23,491 bases of DNA, taken from Candidatus Sumerlaeota bacterium (GTDB lineage Bacteria; Sumerlaeota; Sumerlaeia; JADFCT01). The position numbers were made by a program, and so were the translations under genes. The DNA is taken from NCBI GenBank assembly GCA_017161665.1, contig JADFCT010000015.1, forward strand, positions 1-23,491, given 5' to 3'. Positions 1-7,242 of this stretch are shown here, in pieces; position 1 is the first letter of the stretch; every line of letters begins with the position of its first letter. A model generated the notes under the pieces. That model was not told the DNA's origin. It did no database searches and was given only the letters and a program-made list of their open reading frames with translations.

Positions 1-23
1 CAGTGAAAGAACAATGCTCATTT

Positions 24-1211
24 TTATTTCTGCATAGGAATTGGACGCTTGAGTCCTTTATAATACCCTTGGCCAAGCGCTCGCGCCAAGCCCTTGGACG
101 TGCCGATCCACGTGTCGTCGCCGTCAAACTCCACCCATAGCGTATAGTTATGGGGAACGGATTTTTCCATTTCTATCGTCTTCAAGACACGTTCATCCCG
201 CTGAATGACGGCGCGTCCTTTTAAAGACTCCGGATCCAGGGTGTAGGTGACCCAAGTATTGGATGGAAAATCGGCGACCACACCCAGTCCGCGATCCGTC
301 GCAAACCAGGCTTCATTCGCGTTGCGTCCTCGAACGGCATTGCCGAAATTGCTGGGCAGACCAGTTTCATGGTCATAATAGCCCCGCCAATGCCGCCCAT
401 CGTACCGACACATCCCAAAATAACTCGAGACCCATAACGTGTTCTCCACATAACTGACGCCAGTGGTGATCACATGGACGATGCCATCGTCACGGTACAG
501 GTCAATTTCCATTTCACCATCGGGATCGAGATAGACTTTCCAACGTTGAGAGGGAACATCAAATTCCAACACACCGCTTCCCCATACCCCGAGATGGACC
601 TTGTTGTCCGCATAACAGACACCGTAATTCCATATTTCTTCCATGGGGGCGTTTTTCTCGTTATAGATGGTCCATTCACCACTTTTGGTGTTGTAGCGAC
701 TGGCGCCGGCCGTCGTGGCTACCCAGACGTTATCGTTTTCAATGGCCACGCCATAGACCACATCGTTGACCAGGCCGCTATTCAACTGGTCCCAGTGCTC
801 AAAGCGCCCCCCGCTGAAACGCGACAGACCACCACCGAAGAGGCCGATCCACAAATCCCCGGTCTTTTCATCATAAGCCAGCGCTGCAACCACACGCCAG
901 GGCAGGCCGTCTTTCTCACCCCAACTGTCAATTCTTCGTGTTTTCTTATTGAGCCGGGCCAGTCCTTTTTCCGTACCGATCCAGACATCGTCTCCGGCCA
1001 CTTCAACGGCAAAAATGTGATCGTTCGGCAAACCGTCGGCCACCGTATAGTGTTCCCATTGCGTGTAAACAAAGGGCAATGGCTCTGTAGTGGGCGCGTC
1101 GTCGGCTACCCCGAATGCCGTCATCGTGGGAACAAAACACAATCCGGCATACACAAGGATTTTCAATAAGGTCGCTCTCCATGAAAGACCATGTAGGTGT
1201 CGCTTGTTCAT
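24..1211 (-). CDS. Secreted seven-bladed beta-propeller protein (two-component-regulator propeller-like repeats)
   Basis: The 395-residue product starts with a basic N-terminus and a hydrophobic stretch (about residues 14-35) that reads as a signal peptide. The rest repeats a W-I-G-T-x-x-G-L-x-R type blade motif near residues 77, 121, 163, 206, 260, 302 and 368, so seven blades can be counted. The repeats resemble the 'Reg_prop' blades in the periplasmic sensor part of hybrid two-component systems. Here no membrane anchor, histidine kinase or other output domain follows, so it is a stand-alone exported propeller, probably for binding or scaffolding; ligand unknown. The start is supported by AGAAAGGA 9 nt upstream. 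It lies 28 nt downstream of the aldo/keto reductase on the same strand and is probably co-transcribed. The fold is fairly secure; the role is not. Confidence 0.8.
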   Translation of the reverse strand: MNKRHLHGLSWRATLLKILVYAGLCFVPTMTAFGVADDAPTTEPLPFVYTQWEHYTVADGLPNDHIFAVEVAGDDVWIGTEKGLARLNKKTRRIDSWGEKDGLPWRVVAALAYDEKTGDLWIGLFGGGLSRFSGGRFEHWDQLNSGLVNDVVYGVAIENDNVWVATTAGASRYNTKSGEWTIYNEKNAPMEEIWNYGVCYADNKVHLGVWGSGVLEFDVPSQRWKVYLDPDGEMEIDLYRDDGIVHVITTGVSYVENTLWVSSYFGMCRYDGRHWRGYYDHETGLPSNFGNAVRGRNANEAWFATDRGLGVVADFPSNTWVTYTLDPESLKGRAVIQRDERVLKTIEMEKSVPHNYTLWVEFDGDDTWIGTSKGLARALGQGYYKGLKRPIPMQK

Positions 1212-1239
1212 ACCGTCAGATCCTTTCTACAACCATCCT

Positions 1240-2223
1240 TTATTCATAAATCGGACACAATGTGTTGAAAGTGGATTCACAAAAATCACCGGGATCATTG
1301 AAGCGGCGATTCCGGTTCAAGCCGGCGATGGTGTTCATTTCTTCACTGCTGAGTTGAAAATCGAAAATGGACAGATTCTCTTTGAGCCGTTCGACCGATG
1401 TGGTTTTCGGAACGATAGCCGTCCCTCGCTGAATCCCCCAGCGCAGGACGATTTGCGCGGGTGTTCGGTCATGGCGAGCCGCAATTTCACGCACAACGGG
1501 TGTATCGACAACCGATTCGCCTTCCGTGGCCATGCCCAGCGAATAATATGACAATGCGCCAAGAGGTGAGAAACCGGTCACCGCGATATTCTCTTCGGCG
1601 CAAAAGCGCAGGAGTTTCTCCTGCGTCAAATACGGATGGAGTTCCACTTGGAGAACGGCTGGTCGAATGCGCGCGGTGGACAAAAGGTCACGCAAAAGGG
1701 AGCAGCCAAAATTGCAGACTCCGATATTGCGAATCAAACCCGCGTCGACAAGATCCTCCATGGCCTGCCAGGTTTCGGCGATGGGGACGGGATCTATTTC
1801 CATGCGCGGCGATGGAGAATGAGGATCGAAGAACCACTCGGGAGGATAGCGTTCCTCAAAGGGGACGAAACGGAGTGAGATGGGGAAATGAATTAAATAG
1901 AGATCCAAACAATCCAGCCCCAGGTCACGTAAAGATTTTTCGAGAGCCGGTCTCACATGTTCGCGGCGATGATAGGTGTTCCACAGTTTCGAGGTGATCC
2001 ACAACTCCTCGCGCGCGCATATGCCGTCGGTCATGACGCGCCGCAATCCCGTGCCCACCGCTTCCTCGTTGCCATAATCACAGGCGCAGTCAAAAAGACG
2101 ATAGCCGCACTGGACGGCATCAACCACCAAATCACCCGCTCGCTCCAATTCCACTTTCCACATACCCAATCCCACACTGGGCAGTCGATCCCCATTATAG
2201 AGTTTGATATTGGACTCAGTCAT
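1240..2223 (-). CDS. Aldo/keto reductase, xylose-reductase-like (AKR2-type)
   Basis: A 327-residue NAD(P)H-dependent aldo/keto reductase, full length for the family. The catalytic tetrad is visible: Asp45, Tyr50 (in DYGNE), Lys79 (in TSKLWN) and His112 (in LIHFP). The cofactor segment VPKTTSVERL is at about 271-280. Several stretches match fungal D-xylose reductases as I remember them: YGNE, SKLWNTYH, HFPISLRFVPFEERYPP and the C-terminal RRFNDPGDF. Reduction of an aldose or similar carbonyl compound is likely; the substrate cannot be fixed from sequence. An upstream in-frame extension of 21 codons exists, but AGAGG 5-6 nt before position 2223 favours this start. It precedes the propeller gene by 28 nt, so the two probably share a transcript. 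Confidence 0.9.
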   Translation of the reverse strand: MTESNIKLYNGDRLPSVGLGMWKVELERAGDLVVDAVQCGYRLFDCACDYGNEEAVGTGLRRVMTDGICAREELWITSKLWNTYHRREHVRPALEKSLRDLGLDCLDLYLIHFPISLRFVPFEERYPPEWFFDPHSPSPRMEIDPVPIAETWQAMEDLVDAGLIRNIGVCNFGCSLLRDLLSTARIRPAVLQVELHPYLTQEKLLRFCAEENIAVTGFSPLGALSYYSLGMATEGESVVDTPVVREIAARHDRTPAQIVLRWGIQRGTAIVPKTTSVERLKENLSIFDFQLSSEEMNTIAGLNRNRRFNDPGDFCESTFNTLCPIYE

Positions 2224-2280
2224 TCGATCCTCTGTTTTACGCTTGTTGAAATGGTCTTGCGTCTGCTCAGAATAAACGTC

Positions 2281-2323
2281 ATTCAAATGAATATTACACG
2301 GAAGCGTTTTGCTTGCAATTGCA
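2281..2323 (-). promoter_or_regulatory. Possible promoter and palindromes upstream of the aldo/keto reductase
   Basis: In the 227-bp gap between the reductase start and the preceding gene, the minus strand shows TTGCAA (2318-2313) and TAATAT (2296-2291) separated by 16 nt, each 4 of 6 matches to sigma-70 hexamers. The -35-like box overlaps a 10-bp palindrome (TGCAATTGCA, 2314-2323). A second palindrome, ATTCA-N2-TGAAT (2281-2292), overlaps the -10 region and could be an operator. The hexamer matches are modest, so this is only a candidate. I see nothing else in the gap. Confidence 0.3.
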
Positions 2324-2450
2324 GATTTGCAGTTTCAGGAAAACGGATACAGGCGCCATTGGGGATGCTTTCTGTTTCAGATTTCCTGGATTTTTGTGAC
2401 GGATGTCGCTGCCCTCGGTGTGGTTCCATTCGACGGTCGGATAAAAGGAC

Positions 2451-3764
2451 TCAGGCTTTTCTCTCCGCATCGATTTGTTCTTTGGCGATGCTGAAGGCGC
2501 GATAAAAACTTCGAATTTGATCCAATTCGGTCGGCGAGATCAAGCCGTTGCGGTAGTTGGCTTTTACTTCAGAAACGGTGTCGGCCAGGAATGTTTTCAG
2601 TTTATAGCGTTCCAGGGCGCTCATTCCCTCCAGTTGCTGGCGGCACATGGTGATCCGCGCATCGTCGGGTGTCAGTTCCTGTGGGGTATAGGTCGGACCA
2701 GCCGTCGCGTCTAATTCAGCCTCCAAGTCGGCGGCAAAGTCTCCCCATCCGCCCTCGTCTGGAGGTTCAACGGATTCTGCGGTCGCTTGAGTGGTCTCCG
2801 GCGTCGGCCCGGGTTGCTCAGTGTGAAGTTTGTACCGAAGTTCAACCAGGTGATCCTGTCCGGGGATGTTTTCCACCAGCCAGTCGAGGATGTCCAATGC
2901 GGCGCTCCGATTGCCTTCTTCCATATAAAGATGCGCCGCTGTTTCGCATTCCTTTGCGGCTCGTACGTTTTGTCCCACACCGGCGTAGATTTCCGTCAGC
3001 ATGGCTCGAATTTGCGCATCCTGCGGCAGAAGTTCGACCAGTTCTTCACAGATACGGACCACCTGGTTGGGGTTGCTTTCCTGTATATATTGATCAATCA
3101 GAAGTTTAAGGAGATCGGCGGCATCGCGGGGACGGCCCAGACGGCCATAGAGGTAGGCCATTTGTCGGCGAACCCGTTCGTTGGTCGGGGCCATCATCAT
3201 GAGCATATTATAGATGCTCAGCGTTTTGTCCAAATCCCCTTTAACGCCGAACTCCTCGGCGGCGGCCATGTATTCGCGGAAGCCCGCATCCCTGTCGCCT
3301 CGTTCCAGATGGAGCGAGGCAATCTTACAGCGCGTAATGGTGTTCTCCGGAAATTCCTCGCGCGCCTGAAGGAGATAATTCATCGCTTCGCCATAGTTTT
3401 GTTGTTCGATCAATGCTTGCGCTTTTTCCAACAAGATGGGTTCGACTTGTGTTTGGACTCCGGCGCGAAGGCGATTGGCCGCTTCGGTCAGCGTCATATC
3501 CATACAGATGGCATACAGGGCCACCAGCGGTCCACCCGTGTGCGCGGGGCACTGGGTGTATTGGCAGTTAAAATATTTTTCCTCTGTATCCAGGATGAGG
3601 GAGCGTCTGATTTGATCCTTGTGAATCGGACAAAAGACTCGCAGGAGTTTGCCATCCTTGACGATGGCGTCCGGCTGGTAGCCCATCTGAAGCAACATGC
3701 CATGGGCGTCTATGGTTTCGTTGACCTGCAGGGAATCGAGGGAAAATTCTGTATTCATGGACAT
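2451..3764 (-). CDS. CHC2-type zinc-finger and TPR-repeat protein
   Basis: A 437-residue protein not assignable to a named family. Residues 40-102 look like the zinc-binding domain of DnaG primase: CPIH (Cys45, His48), then K-Y-F-N-C (Cys67) and Cys72, followed by a G-G segment and an amphipathic helix ending in EAANRL, as in CHC2 fingers. There is no TOPRIM or primase catalytic domain. Residues 105-315 are helical pairs with TPR-like spacing (A/L...Y/A...G...A), including blocks near 115-140, 150-170, 178-192, 200-228 and 275-300. A low-complexity acidic linker (315-365) leads to a helical C-terminal domain. It could bind nucleic acid or act as a scaffold. The start (MSMN) has AGGCGAG upstream; the second Met at 3758 is equally possible. 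It lies 154 nt downstream of lipA. Confidence 0.75.
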   Translation of the reverse strand: MSMNTEFSLDSLQVNETIDAHGMLLQMGYQPDAIVKDGKLLRVFCPIHKDQIRRSLILDTEEKYFNCQYTQCPAHTGGPLVALYAICMDMTLTEAANRLRAGVQTQVEPILLEKAQALIEQQNYGEAMNYLLQAREEFPENTITRCKIASLHLERGDRDAGFREYMAAAEEFGVKGDLDKTLSIYNMLMMMAPTNERVRRQMAYLYGRLGRPRDAADLLKLLIDQYIQESNPNQVVRICEELVELLPQDAQIRAMLTEIYAGVGQNVRAAKECETAAHLYMEEGNRSAALDILDWLVENIPGQDHLVELRYKLHTEQPGPTPETTQATAESVEPPDEGGWGDFAADLEAELDATAGPTYTPQELTPDDARITMCRQQLEGMSALERYKLKTFLADTVSEVKANYRNGLISPTELDQIRSFYRAFSIAKEQIDAERKA

Positions 3765-3839
3765 CTCGCCTATTGAAAAATGGGACGACCCTTCCAGGAA
3801 ACAATTGGACCGGCCAATCGCCTTGCCTGTTGTCTTGTC

Positions 3840-3858
3840 CTTATCCAATTTTGATAAG
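3840..3858. promoter_or_regulatory. Inverted repeat CTTATC-N7-GATAAG upstream of the CHC2-TPR gene
   Basis: A perfect 6-bp inverted repeat with a 7-nt AT-rich centre lies 75 nt upstream of the chosen start of the zinc-finger/TPR gene, in the 154-bp gap after lipA. It has the size and symmetry of a dimeric repressor operator, but no T-run follows on either strand, so it is not a terminator. No convincing sigma-70 promoter could be aligned with it. Function is inferred only from position. Confidence 0.25.
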
Positions 3859-3918
3859 ATTGTTGTGTCCCTGTAAAGGAAAAAGACGGCTTTTGATCCG
3901 GCTCCCTAAACTGAAAGG

Positions 3919-4827
3919 TCATTCTGAGGAATCGCGTCCCTCAAAGAGACTTCCCGCCTGGTAGCTGCTGCGCACAAACGGACCGGCGGCGACCGCCCGA
4001 AAACCCAGCGCGCGGGCTTGCGCTTGCATCTCCTCAAATTCCGCCGGTTCCACATATCGAACCACAGGATGATGCCGAGGTGAGGGCGCCAGATATTGTC
4101 CGATGGTCAGAAGGTCACAATCAACGGAACGAAGATCTTTCAGGGTCTCAATGATTTCATCGAATGTTTCTCCCAATCCCACCATCAGACCGCTCTTCGT
4201 ATGAACGGACGGATTTTTTGATCGACCCCGGTCTTTGGCGTCCCGCAGCACTTGAAGGCTCTGGCCATAGTTCGCCTGCGGTCGCACCGAATCATAAAGC
4301 CGTTCGATGGTTTCCATGTTATGGTTGAATACATCCGGACCGGCGTCAATGACCGTGGCGATGGCTTCGACATTGCCACGGAAATCCGGTGTAAGGACTT
4401 CAATGACGGCGTGAGGGCGACGCGCGCGCACGGCGCGAATCACGCGGACGAATTGATCGGCGCCCCCGTCGGTCAGATCGTCCCGCGTTACAGAGGTGAT
4501 GACAACATGCCGGAGCGCCAATCGCGCACAGGCGTCGGCGACGGCTTCGGGCTCATCGGGTCTCAGTGGTTCCGGCGCACAGGTTTTATCAACGGCGCAA
4601 AACGCGCATGAGCGGGTACACGTTTCCCCCAGAATCATGAAGGTCGCTGTCCGGCGGTCGAAGCATTCCCCCATATTGGGACACTGGGCGCTGGAGCAGA
4701 CGGTGGCCAGGCCCAGTTCATCGATCAATTCCCGAACAGCCGCAATGTTCTCGGAGCCGACATGCAGACGCTTGCGCAGCCAATTCGGCAGTCGGCCTCT
4801 GGATGGGGGCGTCTTGAGATCGCTCAT
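3919..4827 (-). CDS. lipA: Lipoyl synthase
   Basis: A 302-residue radical SAM enzyme that inserts two sulfurs into octanoyl groups on the lipoyl domains of 2-oxoacid dehydrogenases and the glycine-cleavage H protein. Both iron-sulfur sites are intact: the auxiliary cluster Cys44-x4-Cys49-x5-Cys55 (CSSAQCPNMGEC) and the radical SAM site Cys70-x3-Cys74-x2-Cys77 (CTRSCAFC). The family's C-terminal RSSY motif, whose serine ligates the auxiliary cluster, is present near residue 286. Length is normal. The start at 4827 has AGGGG about 10 nt upstream; Met codons further out have worse spacing. It begins 13 nt after the DUF1080 gene stops, so the two are probably co-transcribed. No lipB or lplA is visible, so the octanoyl donor route lies elsewhere. 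Confidence 0.97.
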   Translation of the reverse strand: MSDLKTPPSRGRLPNWLRKRLHVGSENIAAVRELIDELGLATVCSSAQCPNMGECFDRRTATFMILGETCTRSCAFCAVDKTCAPEPLRPDEPEAVADACARLALRHVVITSVTRDDLTDGGADQFVRVIRAVRARRPHAVIEVLTPDFRGNVEAIATVIDAGPDVFNHNMETIERLYDSVRPQANYGQSLQVLRDAKDRGRSKNPSVHTKSGLMVGLGETFDEIIETLKDLRSVDCDLLTIGQYLAPSPRHHPVVRYVEPAEFEEMQAQARALGFRAVAAGPFVRSSYQAGSLFEGRDSSE

Positions 4828-4840
4828 GACTGGCATTCCC

Positions 4841-5854
4841 CTAATCCGCCTGTGGCACAACCCATATATTGCGATACTCGACTTTGTTTCCGTGATCCTG
4901 AAGCATCAGCGCATCCCGCAGGACATAACCGCTGGCCGCCGCTGCTGTCGTGGCTCCGGGCAATTCCTGATTTTCATGAATCAAAACGCCATTATGACGA
5001 ACCGTCATGGAGGGTTTTCGGAGAACCTGCCCCTCGGGGCTAATCCTGGCAGCCGTGAAGTCAATATCATATGTCTGCCAGTGGAGTGGGGGGAGGCTGG
5101 CGTTTACACGCGTGTTCGCTACTTTGTATATGGAGCCGCAATCGTTGGATTGACTCTTGAGCCCAAAGGATTCGAGGACCTGCACTTCAAACCGTTTTTG
5201 GAGGTAAACGCCACTGTTGCCTCGCCCTTGTCCCCGCTTGGTCGGTTCATAAGGACATCGAAATTCCACATGGAGTTTGATCGATCCCAATTCCCGTTTC
5301 GTGAAGATATTGCCTTTGCCGACTTCAACCGCACCGGATTCAAGTGGTTTCCATGACGGGTTGGTCCATTCATCCAACGCAGGCTTCACTCCAGCCTGAT
5401 AGGGGAGCAGCACAATGGCCCCTGCCGGTGGTTGTTGTCCGAGCGTCGGGCTTTTCCGGTTCGACGGGCGTCCAAAGAACGTATTGTCGCTGTCCGCCTG
5501 AATGCGGATGCCTTTGTCCTTGACCAGTTTTCCGTTCCACCCGTTACCGGCGAGAGGCACGTTACCTTCGCTGTCGATCTCGCCCGACAATTCAACGCGG
5601 AACTGCTCCGCGTCTTTGGCTGTTTTCCAGAATTCCCGCATGATGGCGACACGATATTTTTGATCGCCTTCGGCAATGACTTGGGCGATTCCATCCTCTT
5701 CTTTCCCGTCCAGAGTCAGTTTCCCGTCATATTCGCCCATATAGGGATCGATTGCCTTGGGATCGTTCGATGAATCCGGCGGGGCGGCGCACACGGAGTG
5801 AGACAGTATTTGGATGCTGATGGCAAGCGTGGCGCATCGCATGAGGAATTGCAT
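4841..5854 (-). CDS. Secreted DUF1080 (3-keto-disaccharide hydrolase-like) protein
   Basis: A 337-residue exported protein with a signal peptide (about 1-23, cleavage likely after CAA). Residues 35-115 form an N-terminal beta-rich domain (GEYDGKL...). Residues 150-335 are a DUF1080 domain with its usual landmarks: GNSGVYLQ, RFEVQVLESFG, WQTYDIDFTA, VRHNGVLIHEN and LQDHGNKVEYRNIWV. The domain has a concanavalin-like jelly-roll fold, and members have been linked to hydrolysis of 3-keto-glycosides. It is very common in Planctomycetes, Verrucomicrobia and allied phyla, which helps place the organism. The start has AAAGG 8 nt upstream. It precedes lipA by 13 nt; no functional link to lipoate synthesis is evident. 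Confidence 0.88.
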   Translation of the reverse strand: MQFLMRCATLAISIQILSHSVCAAPPDSSNDPKAIDPYMGEYDGKLTLDGKEEDGIAQVIAEGDQKYRVAIMREFWKTAKDAEQFRVELSGEIDSEGNVPLAGNGWNGKLVKDKGIRIQADSDNTFFGRPSNRKSPTLGQQPPAGAIVLLPYQAGVKPALDEWTNPSWKPLESGAVEVGKGNIFTKRELGSIKLHVEFRCPYEPTKRGQGRGNSGVYLQKRFEVQVLESFGLKSQSNDCGSIYKVANTRVNASLPPLHWQTYDIDFTAARISPEGQVLRKPSMTVRHNGVLIHENQELPGATTAAAASGYVLRDALMLQDHGNKVEYRNIWVVPQAD

Positions 5855-6141
5855 GACGTAAACCTTTCTGTTCTAATCTGGTCATCGCTCGTATTAAACA
5901 TTCGGAATATGCGTCCAACTCCACGGTGAAGTCCAGACGAATCTTTGGCGAATTTGCTGGAAGCCCAAGGCTATCTGGCTAATTGCTCAATGGCTTAAAG
6001 GTTGATATGAATGACTTTAGGTCGGCAGATTTCGGAATCGAGAAAAAAAGTGTAATTTTCCCATGGCATTTCCCGACGGATCTGTAGAATAGGTTCCTTT
6101 GTTTTTTTCAACAGGGTCATTTTTTTGGGTCACGAGAGATC
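5855..6141. other. Divergent intergenic region between the DUF1080 gene and hydE
   Basis: This 287-bp spacer must hold promoters for both the minus-strand DUF1080-lipA pair and the plus-strand hydE operon. I found no strong sigma-70 promoter and no -24/-12 sigma-54 element (TGGCAC-N5-TTGC) on reading it. The best plus-strand -10-like hexamer is TAGAAT at 6085-6090, with no good -35 partner. Two seven-T runs (around 6101-6108 and 6120-6126) lie just before hydE. No tRNA or hairpin terminator is evident. Confidence 0.5.
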
Positions 6142-7197
6142 ATGAATCATTCGGAATTGCTGGCATGGCTCAGGGAGACAGACGATGATCGTTTGGAGAT
6201 CCTTTGGGGCAAGGCCGATCAAGCACGTCGCGAACATGTGGGCGATGCCGTGCATTTGCGTGGGTTGATTGAGTTTTCGAATTATTGCGCCCGGCGATGC
6301 GCATATTGTGGGCTTCATGTCGACAATCAAGGCGTCACCCGATATCGGATGTCTATGGACGAGGTCATGGTTTGCGTCCGTTTAGCCCACGAATTCGGCT
6401 ATGGAACCGTGGTCCTTCAATCCGGTGAAGATTATGGCATGACGACGGACTGGATGGCGGATTTGATACGACGGATCAAATCGGAAACGCCACTGGCGGT
6501 GACGTTGAGCTTGGGTGAGCGTTCCCATGAGGATTTAACAGCGTGGCGCGAAGCGGGCGCCGATCGGTATCTATTGCGGTTTGAAACCTCTAATCCCGAC
6601 TTATATCGAAAGATTCATCCGGATCTAGGCGGACGGATTTCCGACCGGATTTCGATTCTTAATTGTTTGCGAGAGTTGGGGTATGAGGTCGGTAGCGGCG
6701 TCATGATCGGCATTCCGGGGCAGACGTATGACGATTTGGCTACGGACCTCTTATGCTTTCGAGATTTGGAATTGGACATGATTGGTGTGGGGCCATACAT
6801 TCCGCATCCCGACACCGTGTTAGGGCGTCAAGTGATCGATACCGAGTCCGACCAACAGCCCCCGCGGGATGAACGGATGGTTTATAAGATGGTCGCCTTG
6901 ACTCGTATCATGTGTCCTTGGGCGAATATCCCCAGCACCACGGCGCTGGCCACCTTAAATCTGGTGGAAGGCCGTGAACTGGGGCTGATGCGGGGCGCCA
7001 ATGTCGTGATGCCGAATCTCACGCCGCCGGAATACCGGGTTTTTTATGAAATCTATCCATCCAAAGCCTGCATTCGGGAAACGGCAAAGGACTGCCATGG
7101 TTGCATGGGACGGCGCATTGAGTCAATCGGACGACGTGTGGGAACGGGGCGAGGCGATTCGCGACGAATGAAAAACACCGTGTTTGCTCAAGATTAG
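6142..7197 (+). CDS. hydE: [FeFe]-hydrogenase H-cluster radical SAM maturase HydE
   Basis: A 351-residue radical SAM/BATS-type enzyme. The SAM-cluster motif is Cys49-x3-Cys53-x2-Cys56 within IEFSNYCARRCAYCG, the HydE form. The C-terminal Cys310-x7-Cys318-x2-Cys321 matches in spacing and almost in position the second cluster site of Thermotoga maritima HydE, which many homologues lack. The tail (GRRIESIGRRVGTGRG) is also HydE-like. HydE acts on the Fe(CO)2(CN)-cysteine synthon made by HydG to build the diiron subcluster of the hydrogenase active site. The start is the first ATG, with a weak GAGAG upstream. hydG follows after 45 nt. The related MqnC, BioB and PylB families fit less well given the neighbours and C-terminal cysteines. 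Confidence 0.94.
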   Translation: MNHSELLAWLRETDDDRLEILWGKADQARREHVGDAVHLRGLIEFSNYCARRCAYCGLHVDNQGVTRYRMSMDEVMVCVRLAHEFGYGTVVLQSGEDYGMTTDWMADLIRRIKSETPLAVTLSLGERSHEDLTAWREAGADRYLLRFETSNPDLYRKIHPDLGGRISDRISILNCLRELGYEVGSGVMIGIPGQTYDDLATDLLCFRDLELDMIGVGPYIPHPDTVLGRQVIDTESDQQPPRDERMVYKMVALTRIMCPWANIPSTTALATLNLVEGRELGLMRGANVVMPNLTPPEYRVFYEIYPSKACIRETAKDCHGCMGRRIESIGRRVGTGRGDSRRMKNTVFAQD

Positions 7198-7242
7198 AAG
7201 GACTTTCTTTATACCATACCAACTGCAAGTAGGATCAGACAC

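Noticed and set aside
474..1169. 231-codon plus-strand open frame
   Set aside because: It is antisense to the beta-propeller gene, has no ribosome binding site and no recognisable motif, whereas the minus-strand frame has signal peptide and seven repeats.
2787..3776. 329-codon plus-strand open frame
   Set aside because: It is the complement of the CHC2-TPR gene; the minus strand shows the zinc motif and TPR pattern, and the plus-strand product resembles nothing.
5855..6141. Sigma-54 (-24/-12) promoter for hydE
   Set aside because: TGGCAT at about 6064 is not followed by TTGC at the required spacing, and the TGGC...TTGC-like sequence near 5947 has too short a spacer.
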